A stretch of DNA of 53,059 nt from JBBSIN01 sp038232055 (GCA_038232055.1 JBBSIN010000007.1:1-53059), one strand, 5' to 3'; shown: positions 41,275 through 50,114, counted from the stretch's first letter. The notes: generated from the letters alone by a model not told the origin. Translations and numbers: made by a program.

Positions 41275-41390
41275 GTCGGCTCCTCACGATGACGTTGGCT
41301 GGGCACGTCCAAACGCTGCCGTCCGGGTGCGACAGAAACGGTGTTCCATCCACAGGGTCGCCGACGGGCATGCCGATCGATGCTGCCGCA

Positions 41391-41768
41391 TCAGTCCGGC
41401 GCAGGGCGCTCCACGTTGACGGTCGTCGGGCCGTTGCCCGCGCGGGCGATGACCGCCGTCGACCGCTCCTCGCCGGGATTGCTCTCGCGGTGCACGGTAC
41501 GCGGCGGCACGTGCAGGAAATCCCCCGGACCGGCCTCGACGGCCGCGCCGCCGCCGGGCCCGAACTCGAGGCGCAGCCGGCCGCGTACGACGTACAGGCT
41601 CGTCTCGTGCTCGCCGTGGTGGTGCCAACCGGAGACCGCACCGGACTGGGTGTGCACCAGGCCGGACCACAACTCCCCGGACACCACGGCGGCCTCTCGT
41701 CGCATCCCCGGCGTCGGATCGGCCGACTCGAGCTCGTCGCCGCGGATCAGCCGCACCCGCCCGCTCAT
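41391..41768 (-). CDS. Cupin domain-containing protein
   Basis: A 125-residue single cupin with the metal motif SGWHHHGEHETSLYVVRGRLRLEFG and the second motif GPGDFLHVPPRTVHRESN. Metal ligands (His, His, Glu, His) are visible, so an isomerase, oxygenase or sensor role is possible; substrate unknown. It overlaps the intact Uma2 stop by ATGA and is part of the accessory insertion between lepA and hemW. Confidence 0.85.
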   Translation of the reverse strand: MSGRVRLIRGDELESADPTPGMRREAAVVSGELWSGLVHTQSGAVSGWHHHGEHETSLYVVRGRLRLEFGPGGGAAVEAGPGDFLHVPPRTVHRESNPGEERSTAVIARAGNGPTTVNVERPAPD

Positions 41769-42358
41769 CGCGGCTTGAGATCCGCGACGAGGTCGACCGG
41801 CACCAGCGTGACCGGAAACGGTCGATCCAGCGCGATCGAGTCGCCACCGCGGACGGACGCACGTTCGACGTAGCGCCCATCCTCGCTCAGCTCGAAGACC
41901 GTCACCACGGGATCGTCGGGGTCCGGGTCGACAATCCAGTACGAGAGGATCCCGGCGCGTTCGTACCTCGCCTTTTTGAGGTTGCTGTCAATGAGCGCGG
42001 TGCTCGGCAAGCGCACCTCGACGGCGAGCACCGGTGCCGCCGGCAGGTTCTTCGGCCCGAAGTCGGCGAACCGGGCGACCAGGATATCTGGCTGGACGAC
42101 GGTGTCGGGTGCCAGCAGTACGTCGAGCGGTGCCATCAGCACCCGCAGGTCTGGGGGAAGCAGCGGATGCAGCAGCAGCGCGAGCCGCAGCTGCACCGAC
42201 TGGTGCGGTGGAGTCGGCCCCGGGGTCACGATGAGCACCCCGTCAATCAGCTCGTAGCGGTGGCCGTCCTCCGGTGCATGTTCGAGGTCGTCGGCGGTGA
42301 GCGGTCGACCGTGCGGAAGCCAACTTGCTGGAGCCGCGGTCGTACTCATGACTGTCAT
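41765..42358 (-). CDS. Uma2 family endonuclease (DUF820)
   Basis: A 197-residue Uma2 protein: LTADDLEHAPEDGHRYELIDGVLIVTPGP, HQSVQLRLALLLH, then VVQPDILVARFADF, LAVEVRLPSTALIDSNLKKARYERAGILSYWIVDPD and the tail ALDRPFPVTLVPVDL. The Asp in QPD and Glu-x-Val in VEV with Lys in LKKARYE give the PD-(D/E)xK pattern. Often multicopy in actinobacteria and cyanobacteria; natural target unknown. ATG 42358 is chosen because AAGGGGG lies 5 bases upstream. Confidence 0.88.
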   Translation of the reverse strand: MTVMSTTAAPASWLPHGRPLTADDLEHAPEDGHRYELIDGVLIVTPGPTPPHQSVQLRLALLLHPLLPPDLRVLMAPLDVLLAPDTVVQPDILVARFADFGPKNLPAAPVLAVEVRLPSTALIDSNLKKARYERAGILSYWIVDPDPDDPVVTVFELSEDGRYVERASVRGGDSIALDRPFPVTLVPVDLVADLKPR

Positions 42359-42371
42359 GGTGCCCCCTTCG

Positions 42372-42392
42372 CCTCATGCCCGCAGCATGAGG
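42372..42392. terminator. Hairpin between lepA and Uma2
   Basis: CCTCATGC (42372-42379) and GCATGAGG (42385-42392) form a perfect 8-bp stem with a 5-base loop. It lies just after the lepA stop on the minus strand and just before the Uma2 Shine-Dalgarno. No T-run follows, so termination is possible but unproven. Confidence 0.4.
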
Positions 42393-42417
42393 GAGAGGTG
42401 CGACAGATCTGGCGCGC

Positions 42418-44271
42418 TCAGCTCGGATTGGTGGACAGTGCGGCGATGAAGGCCTCCTGCGGCACCTCCACCCGGCCGACCATCTTCATCCGGCGCTTTC
42501 CTTCCTTCTGCTTCTCGAGCAGCTTGCGCTTACGGGTGATGTCACCGCCGTAGCACTTGGCGAGAACGTCCTTCCGGATCGCGCGGATGTTTTCCCGCGC
42601 GATCACCCGGGAGCCGATGGCAGCCTGGATCGGCACCTCGAACTGCTGCCGGGGGATGAGCTCGCGCAGCTTCTGTGCCATCGCGACGCCGTACGCGTAC
42701 GCCTTGTCCTTGTGCACGATCGCGCTGAACGCGTCGACCGGCTCCCCCTGGAGGAGAATGTCGACCTTGACGAGCTGCGCGTCCTGCTCGCCGGCCGGCT
42801 CGTAGTCCAGTGATGCGTAGCCACGGGTCCGCGACTTCAACTGGTCGAAGAAGTCGAAGATGATCTCACCGAGGGGCAGCGTGTAGCGGAGCTCGACCCG
42901 GTCCTGGGACAGGTAGTCCATGCCGAGGAGCACACCGCGCCGCGACTGGCAGAGCTCCATGACGGCACCGACGTAGTCGTTGGGCAACAGCAGCATCGCC
43001 GTGACCACCGGCTCCCGGATCTCGGTGATCTTCGCCGTTGGCCAGTCGCTCGGGTTCGTCACCACGATCTCGTCACCGGACTCCACCGTCACGGAGTAGA
43101 CGACGTTCGGCGCGGTCGAGATGAGCGAGAGGTCGAATTCACGCTCGAGGCGCTCGCGGACGATTTCCAGGTGCAGTAGCCCGAGGAAACCGCAGCGGAA
43201 GCCGAAGCCGAGCGCGAGCGACGTCTCCGGCTCGTAGACCAACGCGGCGTCGTTGAGCTGCAGCTTGTCGAGGGCATCGCGCAGCAGCGGGTACTGGCTG
43301 CCGTCGATGGGATAGAGACCGGAGTAGACCATCGGCTTCGGGTGGCGGTAGCCGGCCAGCATCGTGCGCGCCGGCTTGCCGGCCGAGGTCATCGTGTCGC
43401 CGACCCGAGCCTGCCGCACGTCCTTCACGCCCGGGATGACGTAGCCAACCTCGCCGACGCCGAGAAAGCCGGTCGGGATGGGGTCCGGCGAGATGACGCC
43501 GACTTCGAGGGTCTCGTGCGCCGCGCCGGTCGACATCATGAGGCAGCGGTCCCGGGTCGTCAGCTGGCCGTCGACCACCCGGACGTAGGTGATGACGCCG
43601 CGGAAGACGTCGTACACGCTGTCGAAAATGAGCGCCCGCGGTGGTGCGTCGGGGTCGCCGCGGGGTGGCGGCACGTCACGGACGATGAGGTCGAGCAGGT
43701 CGGGAACTCCCGCTCCGGTTTTCGCGCTTACCCGTAGCACGCTGGCGGGGTCACAGCCGATGACGTGCGCGAGCTCCTCGGCGTACTTGTCCGGCTGGGC
43801 GGCCGGCAGGTCGATCTTGTTGAGCACCGGGAGGATATGCAGGTCGTTTTCGAGGGCCAGGTAGAGGTTGGCCAGCGTCTGGGCCTCGATGCCCTGCGCC
43901 GCGTCGACAAGGAGAACGGCGCCCTCGCAGGCGGCGAGCGAGCGCGACACCTCGTAGGAGAAGTCCACGTGACCCGGGGTATCGATGAGGTGCAGGACGT
44001 GTCGGCCTCCGTCGTACGTCCACGGCAGGCGCACGTTCTGCGCCTTGATGGTGATCCCCCGCTCGCGCTCGATGTCCATCCGGTCTAGGTACTGGGCGCG
44101 CATCTGCCGCCCGGCGACGATCCCCGTGACCTCCAGCATGCGGTCGGCCAGCGTCGACTTGCCATGGTCAATGTGGGCGATGATGCAGAAGTTGCGGATC
44201 CGATCCGGATCGGTGCGGCTCGGCGCAGGCTTGGGAGCGGGCGGCACGAGATCCATGGTCGCACGGGTCAT
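42418..44271 (-). CDS. lepA: Elongation factor 4 (LepA)
   Basis: A 617-residue LepA GTPase that back-translocates or remodels ribosomes under stress. G1 AHIDHGKSTLADRM, the switch DTPGHVDFSYEVSRSLAAC, G4 NKIDLPAAQPD, and the C-terminal domain ending KRRMKMVGRVEVPQEAF with GGDITRKRKLLEKQKEGK. ATG 44271 (MTRATMDLV) is favoured: it gives normal length and has a weak AGGG upstream; the ATG at 44367 is 32 codons longer than usual. Divergent from rpsT. Confidence 0.96.
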   Translation of the reverse strand: MTRATMDLVPPAPKPAPSRTDPDRIRNFCIIAHIDHGKSTLADRMLEVTGIVAGRQMRAQYLDRMDIERERGITIKAQNVRLPWTYDGGRHVLHLIDTPGHVDFSYEVSRSLAACEGAVLLVDAAQGIEAQTLANLYLALENDLHILPVLNKIDLPAAQPDKYAEELAHVIGCDPASVLRVSAKTGAGVPDLLDLIVRDVPPPRGDPDAPPRALIFDSVYDVFRGVITYVRVVDGQLTTRDRCLMMSTGAAHETLEVGVISPDPIPTGFLGVGEVGYVIPGVKDVRQARVGDTMTSAGKPARTMLAGYRHPKPMVYSGLYPIDGSQYPLLRDALDKLQLNDAALVYEPETSLALGFGFRCGFLGLLHLEIVRERLEREFDLSLISTAPNVVYSVTVESGDEIVVTNPSDWPTAKITEIREPVVTAMLLLPNDYVGAVMELCQSRRGVLLGMDYLSQDRVELRYTLPLGEIIFDFFDQLKSRTRGYASLDYEPAGEQDAQLVKVDILLQGEPVDAFSAIVHKDKAYAYGVAMAQKLRELIPRQQFEVPIQAAIGSRVIARENIRAIRKDVLAKCYGGDITRKRKLLEKQKEGKRRMKMVGRVEVPQEAFIAALSTNPS

Positions 44272-44359
44272 GGACTTGCCCTGGCGTACGCCGGCCGGTC
44301 GGGTGAAGTCCGACGGGTCGCGGCGCCAGTGAGCTTGACTGGAGGCAACGCTCGCGAAG

Positions 44360-44418
44360 CTGACCAAGGCGCACCCGGTGATAACCTAGGCGCCGTTCGC
44401 GCGCAGGAAGAAGCGCGC
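44360..44418 (+). promoter_or_regulatory. Candidate rpsT promoter and leader hairpin
   Basis: CTGACC (44360-44365) and TAACCT (44382-44387), 16 bases apart, are the best promoter pair upstream of rpsT. Downstream GCGCGC (44399-44404) and GCGCGC (44413-44418) with an 8-base AG-rich loop could form a hairpin in the leader. Ribosomal protein S20 is autoregulated in E. coli, so a leader role is conceivable but unsupported here. Confidence 0.4.
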
Positions 44419-44453
44419 ATCACCATCCGACGACGTAACCGAGGTCTCTCCGC

Positions 44454-44714
44454 GTGGCGAACATCAAGTCGCAGATCAAGCGCATCCGCACAAACGAGAA
44501 GGCGCGGCTGCGCAACAAGGCAGTGAAGTCCTCGGTCAAGACTGCGGTGCGCAAGTTCCGCGAGGCGGCCGACTCCGGCGACGCGGCGTCAGCGCTGCCG
44601 CTGCTGAACGATGCCAGCCGGGTGCTCGACAAGGCCGCAAGCAAGGGCGTCATTCACCCCAACCAGGCGGCGAACAAGAAGTCTGCGATGGCCAAGCGGA
44701 TCGCCACCCTGTAG
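44454..44714 (+). CDS. rpsT: 30S ribosomal protein S20
   Basis: An 86-residue basic S20, starting at GTG 44454: ANIKSQIKRIRTNEKARLRNKAVKSSVKTAVRKF..., ending HPNQAANKKSAMAKRIATL. Standard length and sequence. It faces lepA (divergent, 182 bases between starts) and converges on the comEC-holA gene 28 bases downstream. Confidence 0.97.
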   Translation: MANIKSQIKRIRTNEKARLRNKAVKSSVKTAVRKFREAADSGDAASALPLLNDASRVLDKAASKGVIHPNQAANKKSAMAKRIATL

Positions 44715-44742
44715 CGACCGCTGCTTCCCGTACCGCGCCGGG

Positions 44743-47700
44743 TCACCGAGCGTGGCGAGCCGAGGCCACGGCGAGGACCACCCGCTCGACCGCATAGCCC
44801 GCATCCGCCGCACCGCCCTTGATGTCCGCGTCGGCGACGGCGACGGCGCGGACGGCGGCGGACAGGGCGGGCGGCGACCAGCCGCGTGACCAGCGCATCG
44901 CCTTCTCGACCTTCCATGTCGGTTGCCCAAGTGACTTGGCGATCCGGCCGGGGTGGCCGCGACCTTCGCCGGCAACCTTTGCGATGAGCCGCAGGTTGGC
45001 GGCGAGCGAACTGGTCACGAGCACCGGCGCCACGCCGATGTCCAGCGCCCAACGCAGCACTTCCAGTGCACCGCCGGTGTCACCCTCGACGGCACGGTCG
45101 GCCACCGCGAAGCCGGTCGCATCGGCGCGCCCGCGGTGGTACCGCGCGACGATGGCCTCGTCGACGGTTCCTTCGGTGTCGTCGAGAAGTTGCTGGGACG
45201 CCGTGGCGAGCTCGCGGAGGTCGTTGCCCACTGTGGTGACGAGTGCGGCCGCCGCATCCGGGGCGATGCGCCGACCAGCGGCGCGCAGCTCGGCCACGAC
45301 GAACTCGATGCGCTCCGCCGGGCTGGTCACCTTGGCGCACCGCACGACCCGCACGCTCGCCGTCAGCAGGGCGTCCAGGAGCGCCTTGCCCTTGGCGCCA
45401 CCGGCGTGTGTGACGACGACGGCCGCGTCATCGACGCTGGGCAGCACCCGAAGCAGCTCGGCCGCGATCTCCTTGCCGACATCTTGAGCGTCGCGCAGGA
45501 CGACACACCGTGCCGCGCCGAACAGCGATGGCGAAAGCTGGGTCGCGAGGTCGCCCGGTGCAAGCGCGGAACACGCGGATTCGACCACGTCGGTCTCGGG
45601 CTCGTCGCTCCGGAGCGCGGCGACGAGGCGGCTCACCGCCCGATCGACCAGGAGCTCCTCGTCGCCGACGACGAGGGTCAGCCCCGCCACCGAACGAGGC
45701 GAAGGGTCGCCAACTGACACCGGAGCAGCATCCCACGCAGGCGAGGCGGCGCCGGCGGCCGGCGGCCCGCGCACGCACGCAGGCGGCGCCGGGGGACCGC
45801 GCGCCCACGCCGGTTGCGACAGGTCGCGCTGCGCCGTCGAATTGGCCGCCCCGATGCCGGCATCCGCCCGCTCTGCGGTGGGCAGCGCTTTCGCCGCAAC
45901 CGGCACGGCGGCCGGGCGTCCGGTGACCGACCCGCTCGCCGCAGGTTGTGGTGGCTGCGGCTGCAACGGCAGCGTCGGCGGTAGTGGCTGGGGATGCTGC
46001 TGGCGCGGCAGACGCTCGGCCAGGTGGACGCCGACCGGCGGTGCCCCGACGCCGTGGCGCGCCACGGCCACGATGGCATCACCCCGCCGGAGGATCGCGA
46101 CTGGCCCGTTGCGGTCGGTGCGAAAGGTGCGCGCGCCGTCGGCGGTGAGCCGCGCCATCGTGGTCGGCGCCGGATGTCCGTAGTCGTTGTGCGCGCCGAC
46201 GGAGGCGACCGCCAGCCGTTCGCCCACCCGGTCGAGGAACTCGGGCAGCTGCCGGTTCGAACCGTGGTGCGGCACCTTGAGGACATCCGCGGTCACGTCC
46301 CGGCCGGAGTCCAGCAGCTCGCTCTGCGCCGCCAGTTCGACATCGCCGGACAGCAGTGCCGTGAAGCCAGAAAGGGTCACTCGCAACACGAGGGAGGAGT
46401 TGTTGGGATCGGAGTCGGTGCCGGCGAAAGCGTGCGATGGAGCGATGACCTCCCAGCTCAACGCTCCCACCGTACGGCGTTCGCCGTCGGCAGCGCGCAG
46501 CACCGGCATCCCAGCGCTTGCTGCCCATCGTTGTACTCGCGCGTGCTCGGGGGCCGGCTCGTCGAGGGGTCCGATCTCGACCGCCCCGACTGGCCGGTGT
46601 CTGAGCACGCCGGGCAGGCCCTCGACGTGGTCCGCATGCAGATGGCTGAGCACGACGAGAGGGACGCGTCGAACGTGCAGGTCGCGGAGACAGTGATCGA
46701 CTAGGCGCGGATCGGGGCCGGCATCGACGACGACGGCCGTGGCCGGGCCGACCGAGAGCACGAGCGCATCGCCTTGGCCGACGTCGCAGGCGACCATGGC
46801 CCACCCCTTCGGCGGCCAGCCCGTCGTCCCGATGCTCACGACGCCAACCGTCGTGATGGACGCCGCGACCGCGACGGCGGTAGCCGACTGCACCGGTCGA
46901 TACCGCAGCGACATGGCGGCAGTGCCGGCCGCGAGCAGCAGTAGGCCGGCCCCGGCTGGCCCGGACACCCAGGTCACCTGCGCCCCAGGAATACCGGCTC
47001 CGGCGTGCGCGACGAGTAGCAGCCAGGCCGTCGGGGGCTCCGCGACATAGGCGAGGACATGGGCTACCGGCAGCAGAACGGGGGCGACGACGGCAGCCGC
47101 CGCACCCGCGATGGTCGCGGGTGCTACGGCGGGCGCCACCAGTGCGTTGGCCGGGATGGCGACCAGGCTGAGCCGACCGAACACCGCCACGATGAGCGGG
47201 GCGCAGGCGATCTGGGCGGCAAGCGGCACGGCGAGCGCCTCAGCCAGCCATCGCGGCAACCGGGCCGGCAGCCGTTCACGAAGTGGGACCGCGAGAACCA
47301 CGATGCCGGCGGTGGCGAGCACCGACAACGCAAAGCCCGCTGACCGGGCGAGCAACGGGTCGACGAGGACGAGGCAGATCGTCGCAGCGCTCAGGGCCGG
47401 CAGCGCCGAGGACCGGCGCCCCGCATGCGCCCCGGCGAGTACGACGCAGCCCATGACAGCGGCTCGCAGCACGCTCGGCGACGGTCGGGCCACGACGACG
47501 AAGGCCGGGACGGCCAGCGCGGCGACCGCCCCGGCCAGGCGACGCCCCGCGCCCAGACGCCGGGTAAGCCCGACAACGGTGCCGACGACGATCGCGAGAT
47601 TGGCGCCGCTGACGGCGACCAGGTGCGTGAGACCGGTGACGCGAAAGTCGTCGACCACATCGGGCGGCAGCCGAGCGGTATCGCCGACGACCAACCCGGG

Positions 47701-48393
47701 AAGCAGCGCGGCGGGACCTGCGGGCAGCACCTCGACGGCTCGCCGCAGGCCGGCGCGGATCCTCCCCGCAGCGCGCTGGACCACACCGGCTGACCGGACC
47801 TCGCCCGGAGGTCCCCGAATCAGCACGACGGCACTATCCAGGTCGCCGGGACGCGCGGGACGCAGCCGACCGCTGGCCGTGACCCGTTGGCCGGGAAGGA
47901 GCGGCTCCCAACCCTCCTGGGGTGCGAGCACGACGACGGGAGCGCGCAGCCGCAGGTCGAGGCCGGCCGCCGCTACAGCTTCGATGCGGGCGGGAACGCG
48001 CACCAGGGGTCGCCGCCAGACGCTCGTCGACGGTGTGGTCGGCAGCCGCTGTGGATCACCGGTGAGCACCAACGTGACCTGGACGCCGGCACCGTCACGC
48101 GCAAGCGCTACGAGCTCCGGCGGACGCGCCGCACGACCATGCAACCCAGCGCTGGCCATCGCGGCCGCAGCGCAGCCGATGGTGGCCGCCGCGGTGACCG
48201 CCGTCGGTGACCGCCGCAGCACCAGCAGCGCGGCGGCGGCGGCGGCGAGAACTCCGGCGGCCGCCACGACGGCGACGAACAACGTCGACGGCAGGCCGAG
48301 CGCAACAGCCGCGGAGGCCCATGCCGCAACGGCTGGCACGGCGAGCCGGGCATCGAGGGCAACACCTTCCGTCACACCCGGACTCTCCGTCAC
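44743..48393 (-). CDS. ComEC/Rec2 competence channel fused in frame to DNA polymerase III delta (HolA)
   Basis: One open frame of 1216 codons with no stop between two proteins that are normally separate neighbours. Residues about 1-500 are ComEC membrane and Competence domains (VTGLTHLVAVSGANLAIVVGTVVGLTRRLG). About 525-785 is the metallo-beta-lactamase-like domain with MVACDVGQGDALVL, SHLHADHVEGLPG (583 on) and KVPHHGSN. About 790-900 is a Pro/Gln/Ala linker. About 901-1216 is HolA: LTLVVGDEELLVDRAVSRLV, FGAARCVVLRDAQDV, AKVTSPAERIEF and LGQPTWKVEKAMRWSRGW. HolA is the clamp-loader subunit, essential for replication. A GTG start near 45727 could still yield free HolA. Start GTG 48393 overlaps comEA by GTGA; a second GTG lies 18 bases on. 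Confidence 0.88.
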   Translation of the reverse strand: MTESPGVTEGVALDARLAVPAVAAWASAAVALGLPSTLFVAVVAAAGVLAAAAAALLVLRRSPTAVTAAATIGCAAAAMASAGLHGRAARPPELVALARDGAGVQVTLVLTGDPQRLPTTPSTSVWRRPLVRVPARIEAVAAAGLDLRLRAPVVVLAPQEGWEPLLPGQRVTASGRLRPARPGDLDSAVVLIRGPPGEVRSAGVVQRAAGRIRAGLRRAVEVLPAGPAALLPGLVVGDTARLPPDVVDDFRVTGLTHLVAVSGANLAIVVGTVVGLTRRLGAGRRLAGAVAALAVPAFVVVARPSPSVLRAAVMGCVVLAGAHAGRRSSALPALSAATICLVLVDPLLARSAGFALSVLATAGIVVLAVPLRERLPARLPRWLAEALAVPLAAQIACAPLIVAVFGRLSLVAIPANALVAPAVAPATIAGAAAAVVAPVLLPVAHVLAYVAEPPTAWLLLVAHAGAGIPGAQVTWVSGPAGAGLLLLAAGTAAMSLRYRPVQSATAVAVAASITTVGVVSIGTTGWPPKGWAMVACDVGQGDALVLSVGPATAVVVDAGPDPRLVDHCLRDLHVRRVPLVVLSHLHADHVEGLPGVLRHRPVGAVEIGPLDEPAPEHARVQRWAASAGMPVLRAADGERRTVGALSWEVIAPSHAFAGTDSDPNNSSLVLRVTLSGFTALLSGDVELAAQSELLDSGRDVTADVLKVPHHGSNRQLPEFLDRVGERLAVASVGAHNDYGHPAPTTMARLTADGARTFRTDRNGPVAILRRGDAIVAVARHGVGAPPVGVHLAERLPRQQHPQPLPPTLPLQPQPPQPAASGSVTGRPAAVPVAAKALPTAERADAGIGAANSTAQRDLSQPAWARGPPAPPACVRGPPAAGAASPAWDAAPVSVGDPSPRSVAGLTLVVGDEELLVDRAVSRLVAALRSDEPETDVVESACSALAPGDLATQLSPSLFGAARCVVLRDAQDVGKEIAAELLRVLPSVDDAAVVVTHAGGAKGKALLDALLTASVRVVRCAKVTSPAERIEFVVAELRAAGRRIAPDAAAALVTTVGNDLRELATASQQLLDDTEGTVDEAIVARYHRGRADATGFAVADRAVEGDTGGALEVLRWALDIGVAPVLVTSSLAANLRLIAKVAGEGRGHPGRIAKSLGQPTWKVEKAMRWSRGWSPPALSAAVRAVAVADADIKGGAADAGYAVERVVLAVASARHAR

Positions 48394-48403
48394 ACCCGGA
48401 CTC
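48371..48403. repeat. 18-bp duplication at the comEA/comEC junction
   Basis: The 15-mer GTCACACCCGGACTC occurs at 48371-48385 and again at 48389-48403, an 18-base tandem step. Each copy supplies a GTG on the minus strand. The duplication therefore creates two possible comEC starts six codons apart, one overlapping the comEA stop. Confidence 0.85.
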
Positions 48404-49133
48404 GCAGACGAAGCTCGGCAAGCCTGCGTTCGCCGATGCCACCGACCTCGGTGAGCTGCTCGATGGTCGTGAACCGACCGTGGGCCGTACGCCAGTCGAG
48501 GATGCGCTGAGACAGCACCGGGCCCACGCCGGGCAGGGTGTCGAGCTGCTCGGCCGTCGCGGTGTTGAGATCGAGGATCGGCCCGGTAGCCGAAGGCGCG
48601 ACACCCGAAGGAGCGGCGGCCGGGCCGCCGGCACCCGTCCCGTCAGCCTGCGGTAAGCCGCCCGGTGACGCCGCCCCGACCACCACTTGTTGCCCATCAG
48701 CGAGCACGGCCGCGAGATTGAGCATGCCCGACTGCGCGCCCCGGCGAAGTCCACCGGCCGCGGCCAGCGCGTCGACCACCCGCGAACCGGCCGGCAGCCG
48801 GACGACACCCGGTCGCCGCACTAGGCCCACCACGTCGACGACCAGCAGCGCCGTGGGCGCCGGCGAGGCCGAGGCAGATGCAGTGGGCGGGACGGCCGCC
48901 GGCGGCCCGGCGAGCCGAGGCGGCGCCGGCACCGCGTGCGGCTGCGCACGCAGCAGGAGGAGCCCCGCGGCGGCGGCTGCGACAGCGGCGATGAGCACGA
49001 GCCCCACCGCGGCTGGCCACGCTGGCGCAATGCGGACACCACTCGACGCGAACGGCAGTCGTTCGGCGATGGTGGCGAGCCAGCGCCCGAGTGATGGCCG
49101 CTGGTCGTCGGCCAAGGGCAGAGGGACCGGCAC
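48390..49133 (-). CDS. comEA: ComEA family DNA-binding protein
   Basis: A 247-residue protein with one membrane helix (about 45-65), an Ala/Pro-rich stalk, an SLBB-like part (VDVVGLVRRPGVVRLPAGSRVVDALAAAGGL) and a C-terminal helix-hairpin-helix domain (LNTATAEQLDTLPGVGPVLSQRILDWRTAHGRF...). It would bind incoming DNA outside the membrane and pass it to ComEC. GTG start 49133. Overlaps comEC by GTGA, confirming a competence operon. Natural competence has not been shown for most actinobacteria carrying these genes. Confidence 0.92.
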   Translation of the reverse strand: MPVPLPLADDQRPSLGRWLATIAERLPFASSGVRIAPAWPAAVGLVLIAAVAAAAAGLLLLRAQPHAVPAPPRLAGPPAAVPPTASASASPAPTALLVVDVVGLVRRPGVVRLPAGSRVVDALAAAGGLRRGAQSGMLNLAAVLADGQQVVVGAASPGGLPQADGTGAGGPAAAPSGVAPSATGPILDLNTATAEQLDTLPGVGPVLSQRILDWRTAHGRFTTIEQLTEVGGIGERRLAELRLRVRV

Positions 49134-49215
49134 GAAATCGACCGTAGGGCCGCCGGGCGGACGGGGCGCTGGACGATCGACGCGCTGTGCACAACGGCCA
49201 CGCCCGACGGATCGG

Positions 49216-49260
49216 CGGTGTGGACAAGCTCGGTGTGGACAAGCTCGGTGTGAACAAGCT
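49216..49260. repeat. Three 15-bp tandem repeats downstream of degV
   Basis: Three contiguous units of CGGTGTGGACAAGCT (third with A for G at position 8). They fill the gap between the comEA start and the degV stop; the last base is the first of the stop triplet. Same 15-base period as the arrays at 30185 and 41051. Confidence 0.93.
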
Positions 49261-50114
49261 CAGCGGCGCGAGACCACGACACCCAGCACGCCCGGTCCGG
49301 TGTGCGCGCCGACGGCCGCTCCGACCTCGGACACATGCAGTGATACCAGTCCGGGCAAGGAGGCGCGCAGTCGCTCGGCCAGCGCCCGGGCCCGCTCCGG
49401 CACCGCCAGGTGGTGGACCGCGATGTCGACGGGGCCGTCCCCGGCGGCCGATACGGCGAGCTCGGCGAGCCGGGCCACCGCTCGGGACGTCGTCCGCACC
49501 TTCTCCGCTATGGCGATCCGCCCGTCCACGACCTGCAGGATCGGTCGTACGGCGAGCGCGGTCCCGACCAAGGCGGCCGCCGCGCCGATGCGACCACCCC
49601 GCCGCAGGTACTCCAGCGTGTCGACGCAGAACAGCGTGGTGGTACCGGCCGCAGTGACGATCGCCCGCTGCTCGACCTCGTCCACATCGGCACCCGCCCC
49701 CGCGGCCTCCGCCGCTTCCAGCACGGCGAAGCCGAGCCCCATCGCCGTCGAACGGGAGTCGACCACCCGCACCTCGACCGGGCCGCCGACCGCCGCCAGG
49801 CGGGCCGAGGCCACCGTGCCGGACAGCTCGCCGGAGATGTGCACCGTGACGACAGCGGTGGCCCCCGCCGCAGCCGCGGCGTCGTACGCGCGACGGAAGT
49901 CGGCGGGCGCCGGTCGTGAGGTCGTCACGCTGCCACGCCGTGAAGCGAGCGCCATGGCCACGTCAGCGGGCGTGACGTCGCGGCCTTCGAGAGCGGTTGT
50001 GCCGGCTAGGACGATGTGCAGCGGGACCACCGTGACGTGCTGCTGCTCGGCGAGCCCGACCGGTAGGTACGCCGTCGAGTCGGTGACGACGGCGACGCGC
50101 GGTACGAAGCTCAC
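49260..50114 (-). CDS. DegV family fatty-acid-binding protein
   Basis: A 284-residue DegV protein. N-terminal domain VAVVTDSTAYLPVGLAEQQHVTVVPLHIVL; T-S-x-P motif VTTSRPAPADF; HISGELSGTVASARLA; and RRGGRIGAAAALVGTALAVRPILQVVDGRI in the lipid-binding domain. DegV/FakB proteins bind fatty acids and present them to kinases. GTG 50114 is chosen as the start nearest the domain; the longer frame runs into leuS. It lies 11 bases after the leuS stop, so it may be co-transcribed with it. Confidence 0.9.
   Translation of the reverse strand: MSFVPRVAVVTDSTAYLPVGLAEQQHVTVVPLHIVLAGTTALEGRDVTPADVAMALASRRGSVTTSRPAPADFRRAYDAAAAAGATAVVTVHISGELSGTVASARLAAVGGPVEVRVVDSRSTAMGLGFAVLEAAEAAGAGADVDEVEQRAIVTAAGTTTLFCVDTLEYLRRGGRIGAAAALVGTALAVRPILQVVDGRIAIAEKVRTTSRAVARLAELAVSAAGDGPVDIAVHHLAVPERARALAERLRASLPGLVSLHVSEVGAAVGAHTGPGVLGVVVSRR

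Noticed and set aside
47111..48454. 447-codon plus-strand frame opposite comEC
   Set aside because: Ala/Thr/Arg-rich antisense shadow without domain.
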